DNA from: Siphonodentalium dalli
Taxonomy: Eukaryota > Mollusca > Scaphopoda > Gadilida > Siphonodentaliidae
NCBI GenBank assembly: GCA_032622095.1
Contig: CP136061.1
Span: 65,105,127 to 65,169,126 of the forward strand
Direction of reading: 5' to 3'
DNA: 64,000 bases
A program made the translations under genes and the position numbers. The notes under the pieces were generated by a model. That model had not been told where the DNA came from. It was given only the letters and a program-made list of their open reading frames with translations, and did not search any database. This document shows positions 55,667 to 64,000 of this stretch, piece by piece (position 1 is the first letter of the stretch; each line of letters begins with the position of its first letter).

Positions 55667-57199
55667 ACTGGTCAGTCTGAGAAGTTGGGGCATGTGTCTA
55701 TGGCAAGCACGCTTGTCAATTCTCACCTATACAACATATGCCATATGGCACCACTTTATGCTAATCCATTGCAGTTAAGACTTTTTAAGAAATATCTCTG
55801 AAGTTGAATTTTAAAGATTAGTTTTTAATGGCTTATCTCTTAATGGATTATAACTGGGAATTGATCCTTACTGTGAAATAGTTTTAGATATCTATCAGTT
55901 CCTTTATAAGGCAGTACTAATGACCTTTTGAACATAATTCGAAGCAGAAATCTAACTGTCCCTACTATGAGATGATAATGTTTTTATCTTAGTTTTTTCA
56001 CATATCCTGGAGTGCCACAACTGATTAAATATATTGAGGGATTTACACCAAAGGCATCTAATCTTTGAAGTTTAATATTTCGGCATGATATAATGTCTAA
56101 AATCAATTTAGAGAAATGGTATGGTGATCTCCAATAGTAATAATCTGTGTCATGCACCCTTCATACAAACAAGGGAGCTAGAGCAGGGACTGGTCAGTCT
56201 GAGAAGTTGGGCCATGTGTCTATGGCACGCACGCTTGTCAATTCTCACCTATACAACATATGTGACCCGCCATATCAAATCCAGTCGGAAGTCGGGATTT
56301 TTTTTACCCTGTGCCAATGCATTCTCTTATATATGCGATATATATATAGGTCGCCTCGCAAATATAAGAGAATGCATTGGCTTAACAATTTTTTATCATG
56401 TTTTTTAAATAAATGTTTCTTACAATTTTTAGGACATAAAATAAAAAAAACATCCATTACCCTGCAGGGAGCCCCACACATATATAGAAGCACATAGAAG
56501 AGTGTCGTCTGCTCATGTTTGTCTGGGGCTCTGTATGGGTGAAATTATAAAATTGTTAAAGAATACAAGAACAAATTATTAAAATTGTAAAAAATTGTTA
56601 GGCCAATGCATTCTCTTATATATGCGAGGCGACCTATGGTCGACTCGCATATATAAGAGAATGCATTGGCACAGGGTAAAAAAATCCCGACTTCCGACTG
56701 GATTTGATATGGCGGGTCACAAATGCCATATGGGACCACTTTATGCTAATCCATTGCAGTTAGACTTTTAAAGAAATGTCTCTGAAGTTAAAATTTTTTA
56801 AGATTAGTTTTTAATGGCTTATCTCTTAATGGATTATAACTGGGAATTGATCCTTACTGTGAAATAGTTTTAGATATCTATCAGTTCCTTTACAAGGCAG
56901 TACTAATGACCTTTTGAACATTATTCGAAGCAGAAATATAACTTGAATCCCTCTATGGGATGATAAATGTTGGTCTTTTTAAATCATATGTTTACCTTAC
57001 AAAGGAAATCCTGGTGTGCCACAAATTATTAAATATATTATAAGATCTATACCAAAGGAATCCAATTATTTGAATTTGAAAGATTTCGGCATCATAAGAC
57101 TAAATATCAGTTTGTTTAAGAATTGGCATGGTCTTCTCCAATAGTAACAACTAGTATCATATACCCTTCATAGAAACAGTGGGAGAAGAGCAGATCAGG
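55667..57199 (+). repeat. diverged two-copy tandem repeat, unit about 525 bp
   Basis: Copy 1 is 55667-56188 and copy 2 is 56189-57199. Both start 'ctggtcagtctgagaagttg', share 'tttatgctaatccattgcag', 'ggattataactgggaattga' and 'ggcagtactaatgacctttt', and finish with 'cccttcata' then 'aaaca'. Copy 2 is longer because an element (56261-56721) is inserted between 'ctatacaacata' and 'tgccatatgg', which adjoin in copy 1. Divergence is low in the first 300 bases and higher after. Confidence 0.85.
56261..56721. mobile_element. family J hairpin element without TTAA ends
   Basis: Long inverted ends: TGTGACCCGCCATATCAAAT, then 'ccagtcggaagtcgggattt' and a T run, mirrored exactly at 56680-56721. Inside are two hairpins of the same type as PB-2 to PB-4 (about 56318-56380 and 56605-56668) around an AT-rich linker and a short unique segment ('catccattaccctgcaggg'). 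The target duplication is unclear. The ends are unrelated to the TTAA families although the interior module is the same. Confidence 0.85.
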
Positions 57200-57233
57200 G
57201 GGACGCATGGGCTTCAGCACATCTTTTCCTTAA

Positions 57234-57411
57234 CCCATTCTATACTAAATGGATTCTTCCATTCAGTTATATAAGTATACAGTGGAATGATCTATTATTC
57301 ATTTGGAAATAAGTTCAACAAACATGGCAACAAACGGACTGTTTGTTGAAGTTATTGTCTGGATAATTTCTTACAGTAATTACTCGTCAATGAGTATTTA
57401 GTAAAGAAAGG
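57234..57411. mobile_element. family D element (D13), short
   Basis: TTAA at 57230-57233, left end 'cccattctatactaaatgg', right end 'gagtatttagtaaagaaagg' then GTCA. About 80 bases of the interior are missing compared with D4, but the palindromic 'caaacatggcaacaaacgg' centre remains. Confidence 0.75.
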
Positions 57412-57962
57412 GTCAACTGAAGTAAAGTGTGCAAATTCATATTTTATATTGGGGAAAAACTCTTATAGGGTTTTTATCCACCGCTAACTACGTCCATTGA
57501 CTACATAAAGCCTGCCTAATAAACATTACGTTTATTACGTCAATGTAGCTTTATTAGGTCAACGTAGCTTTATTAGGTTAGTGCTACTTTTATGACGTAA
57601 TTTGATATGCAAATTGCGCAGGTAACTAGGGACGTCAACCGGCCTTAATGACGTCATTGTGATTTCAGAATGTTTTTATCGTGTATAATTCACTAAAATA
57701 ATTCGTAAAATGATATATGTTTTAGCTCTAAAAACATCTATAAATCCTCAGAACAAGGTCTGTTTATAATCAATGTAAAAATGCCAACGAACTATTTCGC
57801 TCTTAGCTGCACTCCGGTTTTCCCCACATCATGAATGCTAATTGGTTTGCTTGACCTAATAAATGTAATGGCGTCATCGAAGTAACTAATGTAAAACTGA
57901 GGAAAATGACAGATTTACCTCACAAAAGGCAAGTTTTGTGCGATGGATAAATAAAATATGTA
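57412..57962. other. no gene; CpG-containing stretch with CRE-like sites
   Basis: Contains short tandem units ('gtagctttattaggtcaac' type, 57545-57590), TGACGTCA at about 57651, and an octamer-like ATGCAAAT at about 57608. Several CpG sites stand out against the AT-rich background. It could be regulatory sequence near the 5' end of NAV or part of an unrecognised element. Confidence 0.4.
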
Positions 57963-58093
57963 GCTAATGTCTTCGTTTAAACTGTTTATGTCCGCTCGGG
58001 GGATTTGGCATCTATTGGACTCGGCAGAGCCTCGCCCAATAGATGCTCAAATCCCCCTCACGGCATAAACAATTTAAGCCACGACACTAGAAG
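57963..58093. repeat. 131-bp imperfect inverted repeat
   Basis: Left arm 'gtttatgtccgctcggggga', 'tttggcatctattgg'. Right arm inverse 'ccaatagatgctcaaatccc', 'cctcacggcataaac'. The loop is 'actcggcagagcctcgc'. Arms of about 55 bases with several mismatches. More GC-rich than its surroundings. Confidence 0.75.
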
Positions 58094-58794
58094 GTATTAA
58101 TAACTCTTCGAGAAGTCTGCTCATTTTTCCTGAACACCCCTCCAGATAATAAAAAATAATTCCATTAATAAATTAATGAATAGGAATCTACAGGGTGTTT
58201 CTATGCCCGTCCTCTGCTTATATTACTTTAATATCCCTCCATATGCCCTATCATTATAGAGTCTATGACATAAAGATCGACCTCTGTGCCAATAGATGAT
58301 AGAAATGGCATGCAAGAAGTAGTGAACTCTTAGAAAGAGAATGTATGTGATTAGCTAAACAACCATAAGATGATCATTAGGTGCATGTATCGGGTATAGA
58401 ATCGCAGTTACAAGAATGTCGTAATAACTGCACAAAGGGATTGACAATGCTCGATGGAAATTCTTCCTTAATGGAAAAGGGTGGGGGTCCCCAATAAAAA
58501 CATGGCTGGATGTTACATCACCGAGTATCATGAACATAGACCTAATTACCATGTCTGATCGTTTATGCGGTAAACAAGGCGAGAAACAGAACAGAACTAA
58601 TAGGCGTGGAGGAAAAAATATACGATTCATTAATAGTTAATGATCACAACAGTTATAAAGAGTGAACTGATATCAGATATACAGACCTAAATCTATCTCG
58701 TAGGGCCTGGAACATTGCACCACCAAATTAACAAATTATAGGTCAAGGACATCATATATCACCGCGTTACACAAATAACCATTTGATTACTAAA
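58094..58794. other. no gene; family D fragment at 58125-58200
   Basis: 'ctcatttttcctgaacaccc' then 'ctccagataata' resembles the inverted interior of family D. The rest is unclassified. Confidence 0.5.
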
Positions 58795-59102
58795 TGGATT
58801 CTTCCATTCAGTTCTTACCATGCACATTGGAATGATCCATTGTTCATTCATTGGGATGTTTATAATCTATTAGCAGACCACAGACAGGGAAACTCCATAG
58901 TTGTTACTTGTAGAGATGGAATAGTCTATTATCCATTTGGAGGGATGTTCAGATAATAAGAGCAGATGACAGACATGAACAGATAATACAAGTGCAGAAG
59001 GATTCATATTCTTTGGTGGGAAATGTTCAGATAATAAGTTTTTAAACTTATTATGTGAACATCTCCTAAAGCATCAATGTGAATTTATTAAAGAAAGAGT
59101 AA
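58795..59102. mobile_element. family D element (D15), decayed
   Basis: 'actaaatggattcttccatt', 'acattggaatgatccattgt', a repeated inner block ('attatccatttggagggatg'), 'aagtgcagaaggattcatat' and right end 'tttattaaagaaagagtaaa'. TTAA flanks are not preserved. Confidence 0.65.
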
Positions 59103-59809
59103 ATGTTGACAAGGGGTGATAACATGTGAAGAGATTGTGAGTGATAGATGAGGATATATTATGCGATAGATGTGGATACATGTATAGGATGTGTTTTCCA
59201 ATACATGGCAGAATATAAAGGCATCTAGATCTATATAACCGTATAGAAATGGGGAGTGCAATATGTTAGGACACTAGAAGGGCAACATTTGTCCCCATTA
59301 GTAAGTAATATGTGGCAAACCCAGCCATATTAAACCAGACCAGGTAACAGCTGGAGTATTATTCTAGGTTATTATTACCCAATAAACCCAGATACACAAC
59401 CCCTGACAAGACATTCCAGGCTTCTGTGCTTTGAAAGTGAAGTTCTGAGGCATTTACCTTTATTTCAGTTTGGCTTATAATTAAGTGTTAGCTGTTTTTT
59501 ACTACCTTTTTAATTAAGGTGCTTCACTGCACCTGTTCGGGAAGGAGAGTGAATTGCTGAGCTTCTAGATGCAACTAACCGTTAATTGAATTCCAGTTGA
59601 ATGGATTGGTTGTTGCAGGAGTCTGTTGGCTTAAAATAGACCCAAATTTTATAATTGGTTAACCCATTCAGTGTAGCATGGTTTAGTTATACGTAAACAT
59701 AACTCGATGTAGCACGAGGTGGAAAATAATTTCCGTCATAGCTGAAAAGATTTCAGCAATTTACCCTTTCTGCATTTTCACTATATAGTTGTGTACCGTT
59801 CTGACTCAC
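59103..59809. other. no recognisable feature
   Basis: Immediately downstream, in transcript sense, of the 59810-59853 candidate exon. 'ttaacccattcagtg' at about 59658 looks like a TTAA-element end but its partner was not found. Confidence 0.4.
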
Positions 59810-59853
59810 CGAACCATAGCAACCGATCAAACCACTGAACAATTAACACTCAC
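59810..59853 (-). other. candidate recursive-splice (RS) exon or 5'-UTR exon of NAV
   Basis: Read on the minus strand, a long pyrimidine tract ('tgttttgttttctctatttt') ends in CAG at 59856-59854 and is followed at once by GTGAGTG, a fused 3'/5' splice site. Forty-four bases later a second strong donor occurs ('ggttcg' then GTGAGTCAG). All three frames of the 44 bases contain stops, so it is not a coding exon. Two readings fit: an ordinary non-coding 5' exon upstream of 55174, or an RS-exon of the kind known in long vertebrate neuronal genes, where the regenerated donor is used to remove the intron stepwise. It lies about 4.5 kb upstream of the proposed first coding exon. Confidence 0.4.
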
Positions 59854-59898
59854 CTGAAAATAGAGAAAACAAAACATTACTGACAGGGTCTACTTTAA

Positions 59899-60154
59899 CC
59901 CTTTCATGACGGGAGCTGTGCTGGTGCAGCATTAAAGACCCTGTGCTAGTGCATTATCTTATATATGTGAGTCTGCCATAGTGAGCCTCACATATATAAG
60001 AGAATGCACTGGCTTACAAGGTCAAGGTAAATATTGTCAGGCCAATGTATTCTCTTATATATGGGAGGCTCCCTATGGAGACTCGCATATATAAGAGAAT
60101 GCACTGGCACAAGATCTTTAATGCTGCACCAGCGCAGCTCCCATCATAAAAAGG
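59899..60154. mobile_element. family B element, complete reference copy (B9)
   Basis: TTAA at 59895-59898 and 60155-60158. Ends CCCTTTCATGACGGGAGCTG and, inverted, CCTTTTTATGATGGGAGCTG. They extend as matching inverted arms through 'gtgctggtgcagcattaaag' for about 45 bases. Two hairpins (about 59950-60008 and 60046-60104) flank the linker 'ttacaaggtcaaggtaaata'. At 256 bp it shows the family layout most clearly. Confidence 0.88.
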
Positions 60155-60158
60155 TTAA

Positions 60159-60585
60159 AAGGATACATTTAAGTATTTGATATAAAGGTATTTTCTGATG
60201 GGTAGTTATTGATTCCTAAGATTGATTTTGATAACCTTGATTTAAAATCAGTACATATGAACCTTTGAGATCATAGCAGTGAAAATAGGTGACAGACAAG
60301 TATGCACTCTGACAAGAACTCCCCATGTCTTAGTTCCTACCTACTGTTCACTGCTAGACACAGCTAAAACTGTTAGGCAAATAAAATGCATTGATTGGCT
60401 TTAAATTAGCAGCTATCAGGCTTCACTGTCTCAAAAATCATGAGGTCAGCTTAGGTCAGGTCTAAACAAATGAAGGAGCCAGCTCACTGGAATGCTGGAA
60501 AGCACAGGTCAGACCTAAACAAATGCTGTGGCTATCAGTTGGGAATTCTTTATTGCAGACACCTGGGAATCATTAAACATCCATT
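60159..60585. other. no recognisable feature
   Basis: Unclassified sequence before the first copy of a dispersed 250-bp repeat. A short echo ('caggtcagacctaaacaaat' / 'aggtcaggtctaaacaaatg') lies at 60450-60525. Confidence 0.45.
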
Positions 60586-60831
60586 ATGAGATGAATGGGA
60601 TAGTGTGGCATCTCTGGGATCAGATGAACACTCTGGCCTCCTCCACATATCACCATATCAATGATTTTTTAAAGGTCAGCCCACATTGTTTTTTGGTCAG
60701 AAGGTTGTTATCCTTTTCGCACCATAAAACACCAGGTGAAGAACTCGAGAGGAAACTTAGAAGTTCTGGATGCTTTGCTATCAGTACTCTAAGGAAGAAA
60801 TGCTGTAAATCTCCGGCATTAACCCTTTTAT
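60586..60831 (+). repeat. family L direct repeat, copy 1
   Basis: Matches 61624-61876 in the same orientation: 'gatagtgtggcatctctggg', 'atcagatgaacactctggcc', 'tcctccacatatcaccatat', 'gtcagaaggttgttatcctt'. Open frames run through both copies in the same register, but the peptide is unfamiliar and both are interrupted soon after. It ends 'ggcattaacccttt', so it may be the interior of a large TTAA element. Confidence 0.8.
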
Positions 60832-61362
60832 ATCAATCAATCAATCAATTTATTATACTTTTACACCAAATATGGTCAAGTGTATACATACATACATAAT
60901 ATAGAAACATAATTTATAACAATGTATTGAAAGGACATGTATTCATAAGTTCATTTGTGGTCTTGACACAATATGTGGCACATAATATTTTAGTTATATA
61001 TATTTGTATCGAGTTTGGTTTTATTCATCTTATTGGGAATTTGCATTCGTCTGGTCGCGTATTCTGTCTAGCAGTTGGTCACTAGGTTGCCATTTTCCCT
61101 TTTTGGCAAGTCTGTGGTAGACAAAATGGGCAATTTCTTTTAGTACGTTCGGTTGTGAGCATGTCATTATTTGTTTAAATTGGGCTATTCCATCTGACTC
61201 TTAGATGTCTTTCGGTAGTTGTTTGAAGAGAGATTGATGTTCGTTTGATAGTAATGAGCAACTTATAATGAGGTGGAATTCGTCGTCTAGCTCGTTGCAA
61301 TTTTCACAAATGCGGTATTGTTCATCGATGTTGAGATATCGGCCTCGTTCGATTCCGAGGGA
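60832..61362 (-). mobile_element. 5'-truncated non-LTR retrotransposon (LINE) 3' end
   Basis: Minus-strand element: a C-terminal open-frame remnant (61030-61362), then about 195 bases of 3' untranslated sequence ending in 'aataaattgattgattgatt'. A short tandem 3' tail of this kind is typical of several LINE clades. The 5' truncation at about 61362 is the normal outcome of target-primed reverse transcription. Copy 1 of family L abuts its 3' end. The clade is not assigned. Confidence 0.8.
61030..61362 (-). pseudogene. LINE ORF2 C-terminal remnant
   Basis: 110 codons before the natural stop at 61030-61032. Starts SLGIERGRYLN and contains RICENCNELDDEFHLIISC, the Cys-x2-Cys...His...Cys pattern found near the C terminus of non-LTR reverse-transcriptase proteins, preceded by the typical RGRYLNI segment. 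An in-frame TAA at 61201-61203 breaks it, and the reverse-transcriptase core is absent. The frame is otherwise open, so the insertion is only moderately old. Confidence 0.78.
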
Positions 61363-61623
61363 TTATACTATAATAGCTAGTTACTCAGTTCCCAGTAATT
61401 CATATGGAGGAATGTTCAGCTAGTATAAATTTCAGCAAAGAGCAAATATATTATCTGAAAATGACTGAAATTCCTGACAAATAAATGAATGGGAATCAAA
61501 TTGGTGTTTCTCTGCCTACTGTCTGCTTATATTATATGAATATCCCTATAAAAGATGAATGGGCCAATTCAATTTACACCATAGAGCTGAATGGGAGAAT
61601 CCATTGAGTGGTGAATTGGACAG
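61363..61623. other. family D-like fragments
   Basis: 'aattcatatggaggaatgtt', 'aatgaatgggaatcaaattg' and 'gctgaatgggagaatccatt' are family D-type blocks in scrambled order. No coding evidence. Confidence 0.45.
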
Positions 61624-61876
61624 CAATTATGAGATGAATAGGATAGTGTGGCATCTCTGGGATCAGATGAACACTCTGGCCTCCTCCACATATCACCATA
61701 TCAATGATTTCTTAAAGGTCAGCCCACATTGCTTATTGGTCAGAAGGTTGTTATCCTTTTCCCACAATAAAACACCAGGTGGGGTACTCGAGATGAAATT
61801 TAGAACCACAGGTTCGGTGCTTTGCCCATCAGTAGTCAAGGAATAATACTTGCACATCTCTGGTGTTAACCTTTTT
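61624..61876 (+). repeat. family L direct repeat, copy 2
   Basis: Second copy of the 60586-60831 unit. It ends 'tgttaaccttttttacag' and is preceded by a family D-type block. Differences are mainly substitutions ('gatgaataggata', 'attgcttattggtc'). Confidence 0.8.
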
Positions 61877-62741
61877 TACAGATGATATATGCTGATTGCT
61901 TGTAATTCTCATTCTACCTACAATACCTAGAAATATATTAATGGGAATCCACATGGGGATTCTCTGCCTGTTGTCTACTCATATTACCTGAAAATTCTTA
62001 AATGAAGAATAGACCATTTATATACTTATATGAATGAGAGAATACACTCAAATGTAAATATATTAAACATCCATTAAAAGGACAACTGATGGCTAAATAA
62101 TTGATTCCGATTCATTCATTTGTAGAAATGTTCAAAAAAGCCTTAAGTTATTTATAAATCTTATTATCTGAACACCCCTACAAATGAATGAGTAGGAATT
62201 GATAGGGTATCTGCCTGTCTCCTGTTTATATTATCTGAACAACTCTAAAATTGAAAAAATAGACTATTCCAATGTACGCATGCAGCACCAAACCAATTGG
62301 TTTTTTTTATTTTTAAATTGTCAGTATGTTTCGTGTTTTGTAACTTCGGTATCTTAATTAATAAAAACTAAAGATATTACTACTGATTTCTAAACACCTC
62401 CAGCTTGCTCATGCAATGACATAACACACATCTCTCTGAATAGTATAGTAAACTATTATGTTTTCTTCCATGCACTCACACACAATATGCTGGAATAGCT
62501 ATTGCGGTATGAGCCACAGTCACATTCCACAAAGCAGCTGGAGAGCAAGACTTATTGGAGGTAGTACTACTGGTTATCATTAATACATGATAGAGTTATC
62601 TTTCTTGGCATGTATCCCTCAAAAATATAGGCAATACACAAACAGGATTCTCTGTGGTCTCTTTGAAAAGTCGACAGAAGTCATAACAGATCAACGTCTT
62701 TCTCTCTTACCAACCCTGGGTAACTGATCCTGCTACATAAT
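61877..62741. other. family D-type fragments, no gene
   Basis: From 61890 to 62290 pieces such as 'gattctctgcctgttgtcta', 'gttcaaaaaagccttaagtt', 'cttattatctgaacacccct' and 'gaaaaaatagactattccaa' resemble degraded family D interiors. The rest is unclassified. Confidence 0.5.
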
Positions 62742-62786
62742 CAAGCCTGAATTTAGTGTGTCTGAGATTTGCAGAATGAGGTCAAA
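62742..62786 (+). repeat. family C end fragment (C6)
   Basis: Only the outer arm is present: 'caagcctgaatttagtgtgt' then 'tttgcagaatgaggtca'. The element is cut just as the inner palindrome would begin. Confidence 0.75.
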
Positions 62787-64000
62787 TGATGTTATCTGAG
62801 TTTATCTATGATGTTGCTGTGAAGAATAAGTACTTTTATTTTTCTATGATTTCCATTCCCGCAGTCTATAGCAAATCGGAATAATTCAAGACATGGCCAT
62901 TATGTGAAAAATTGCACTGTAGACGATCTAGAAAATATAGAGTCTTTGCTCTGAAACGTTTATGCTACTTAAATTTGATGATTAAAATGAAGAGAAAGCA
63001 GTTTTTTTCATAGGTTCATGTTTTTATACGGGGCTTACATCGTGTTTGAAGTTTTATTTTTTATGACTTCAATGCGTCTTTATGTGACAAATAATGCTCA
63101 TAGAAAGGTAGTTCCGGTATTTATCAACCAATTTTGATACCGGGCAAAATTCGATAGTGAATATTATTTAATAGGTGTATTTTGGAGGGCAAACCACCAT
63201 GTGGCTTTAAGTTTGAAATCCGTCCAAAAATAAGAAAATGGGTCTGTGAAACCAAGTTATGAGAAAAGCCTAAGGTATTTGGCATTCATTATGCATCGAG
63301 TGTTCAAACAGATCAGCGATCAATGATATTGTTTGTATCCAGACTTATGTGAAACCAATATGACCTATGTTTGTGTAATAGGCATCTCAATAACAATTAA
63401 ATGTGATTACAAAACGAGAATCTAATCCTCATGCCCAAACCTGCGGCATCTCGAAAGTTCTGCCAACAGTTAGTAATGGCAAATATACAAGATAAACAGA
63501 AGCCAGCTGGTAGAAAAGGAAATTGTCTGGGGCGCAAAGGTGTCTGCCCCAATAGTGAGGAATCAATGAACTCGATAAAAACATAATAGATCTGGCTGCT
63601 CAGACACAAAACATACACCAAGCCAAGAAAAACGATGTTTTAAAGTTTATTTAACCTTTAAGTTATGGTGCGTTATGACTAGTACAATATTCTGTCAATA
63701 AGTGCAGCAGTGTTTACTGTATATCATCACACATGCTTGTAAAGTTTGGAAATGTTAAAAAATATATTGTTCGGGTTCCACAGGATAGGCTGAGGTATGC
63801 AAATTGCATTTGTGGAATGCTATGTCGAATGCTCATGTTATAACTATCTTAGGATGTATTAGCACCCAGCTATAGCCATGCGTACATGTAACTTGTAATG
63901 TGTGTGGCCAATCAAAGTTAAATGACTCATATGACCGTTTTGCTTACATGTACATGGTCATGCAGTTTAGAAGTTTCCTGTCCAATGTGTAGGATAAAAA
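62787..64000. other. no supportable gene
   Basis: A 51-codon plus-strand frame at 63431-63586 begins MPKPAASRKFCQQ and is rich in Lys, Arg and Gln, but it has no recognisable family or splice context. Nothing else stands out up to the window end. Confidence 0.4.

Noticed and set aside
2372-60154. Hairpins of family B and relatives as tRNA or structured ncRNA genes, or as a CRISPR array
   Set aside because: They lack tRNA boxes and fixed spacing, lie inside transposon ends with TTAA targets, and have no unique-spacer pattern.
60528-61846. Two similar plus-strand frames sharing a block around VWHLWDQMNTLASS
   Set aside because: The shared peptide is explained by a nucleotide-level direct repeat (family L). 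Both frames break soon after, and no known protein matches from memory.
63431-63586. Plus-strand 51-codon frame beginning MPKPAASRKFCQQ
   Set aside because: Short, no recognised family, no splice or regulatory context. It could be chance.

Overview
This is AT-rich DNA from an animal nuclear genome. It has no bacterial-type gene packing, no rRNA or tRNA gene that I can recognise, and no open frame of convincing protein length. The only host gene I can identify is a neuron navigator (NAV) homologue on the minus strand. Two internal exons (31951-32068 and 20614-20666) encode consecutive pieces of the N-terminal calponin-homology (CH) domain with matching splice phase. A likely first coding exon lies at 55174-55277, and a possible non-coding or recursive-splice exon at 59810-59853. 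On this model nearly the whole window is NAV intron: about 23.1 kb between the first two coding exons, about 11.3 kb between the CH exons, and more than 20.6 kb running off the low-coordinate end. The mix of repeats (GGAC-rich 'GGGCCATAAC' tandem units, Helitron, hAT, TTAA-flanked and Tc1-like miniature elements) suggests a marine invertebrate, perhaps a mollusc or other lophotrochozoan. That placement is inference.

The rest is a dense landscape of non-autonomous transposons, which I lettered into families. Family A: palindromes of about 213 bp with TA target sites and CAGTAATGCCC ends (Tc1/mariner-like), nine copies. Family B: TTAA-flanked, CCCTTTCATGAC ends, carrying one to three internal hairpins, nine main copies. 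Family D: TTAA-flanked, CCCTTTCTATACTAAA ends, more than ten copies and fragments. PB-1 to PB-5: further TTAA-flanked elements with different ends that still start CCCTTT or CACTTT, as expected of piggyBac-mobilised DNA. Family C: foldbacks with CAAGCCTG ends. Family F: a repeat of about 0.9-1 kb present as a large inverted pair. In addition there are two hAT elements with target duplications, one complete short Helitron, one 5'-truncated LINE, a 47-unit 20-bp minisatellite and an exact 490-bp tandem duplication.

Layout. 1-9 kb: scattered repeats and unannotated sequence. 9-18 kb: PB-1, PB-2 and the family F inverted pair, whose arms carry a family A element and the Helitron. 20.6 kb: second CH exon. 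21-31 kb: family C, A, D and K copies around a long quiet stretch. 32 kb: first CH exon. 33.5-34.4 kb: minisatellite. 35-39 kb: two hAT elements. 40-42 kb: tandem duplication running into family B. 45-57 kb: the densest part, with two clear cases of one TTAA element inside another. 55 kb: first coding exon. 59.8 kb: candidate recursive-splice exon. 60.8-61.4 kb: LINE tail.

The most interesting points are four. A hairpin module is shared by element families with unrelated ends, and two versions of its stem differ by compensating base changes. A very strong 3' splice site is fused directly to GTGAGTG. All three proposed NAV coding exons have a miniature transposon 13-37 nt into the following intron. 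Several nested insertions give a relative history of element activity.
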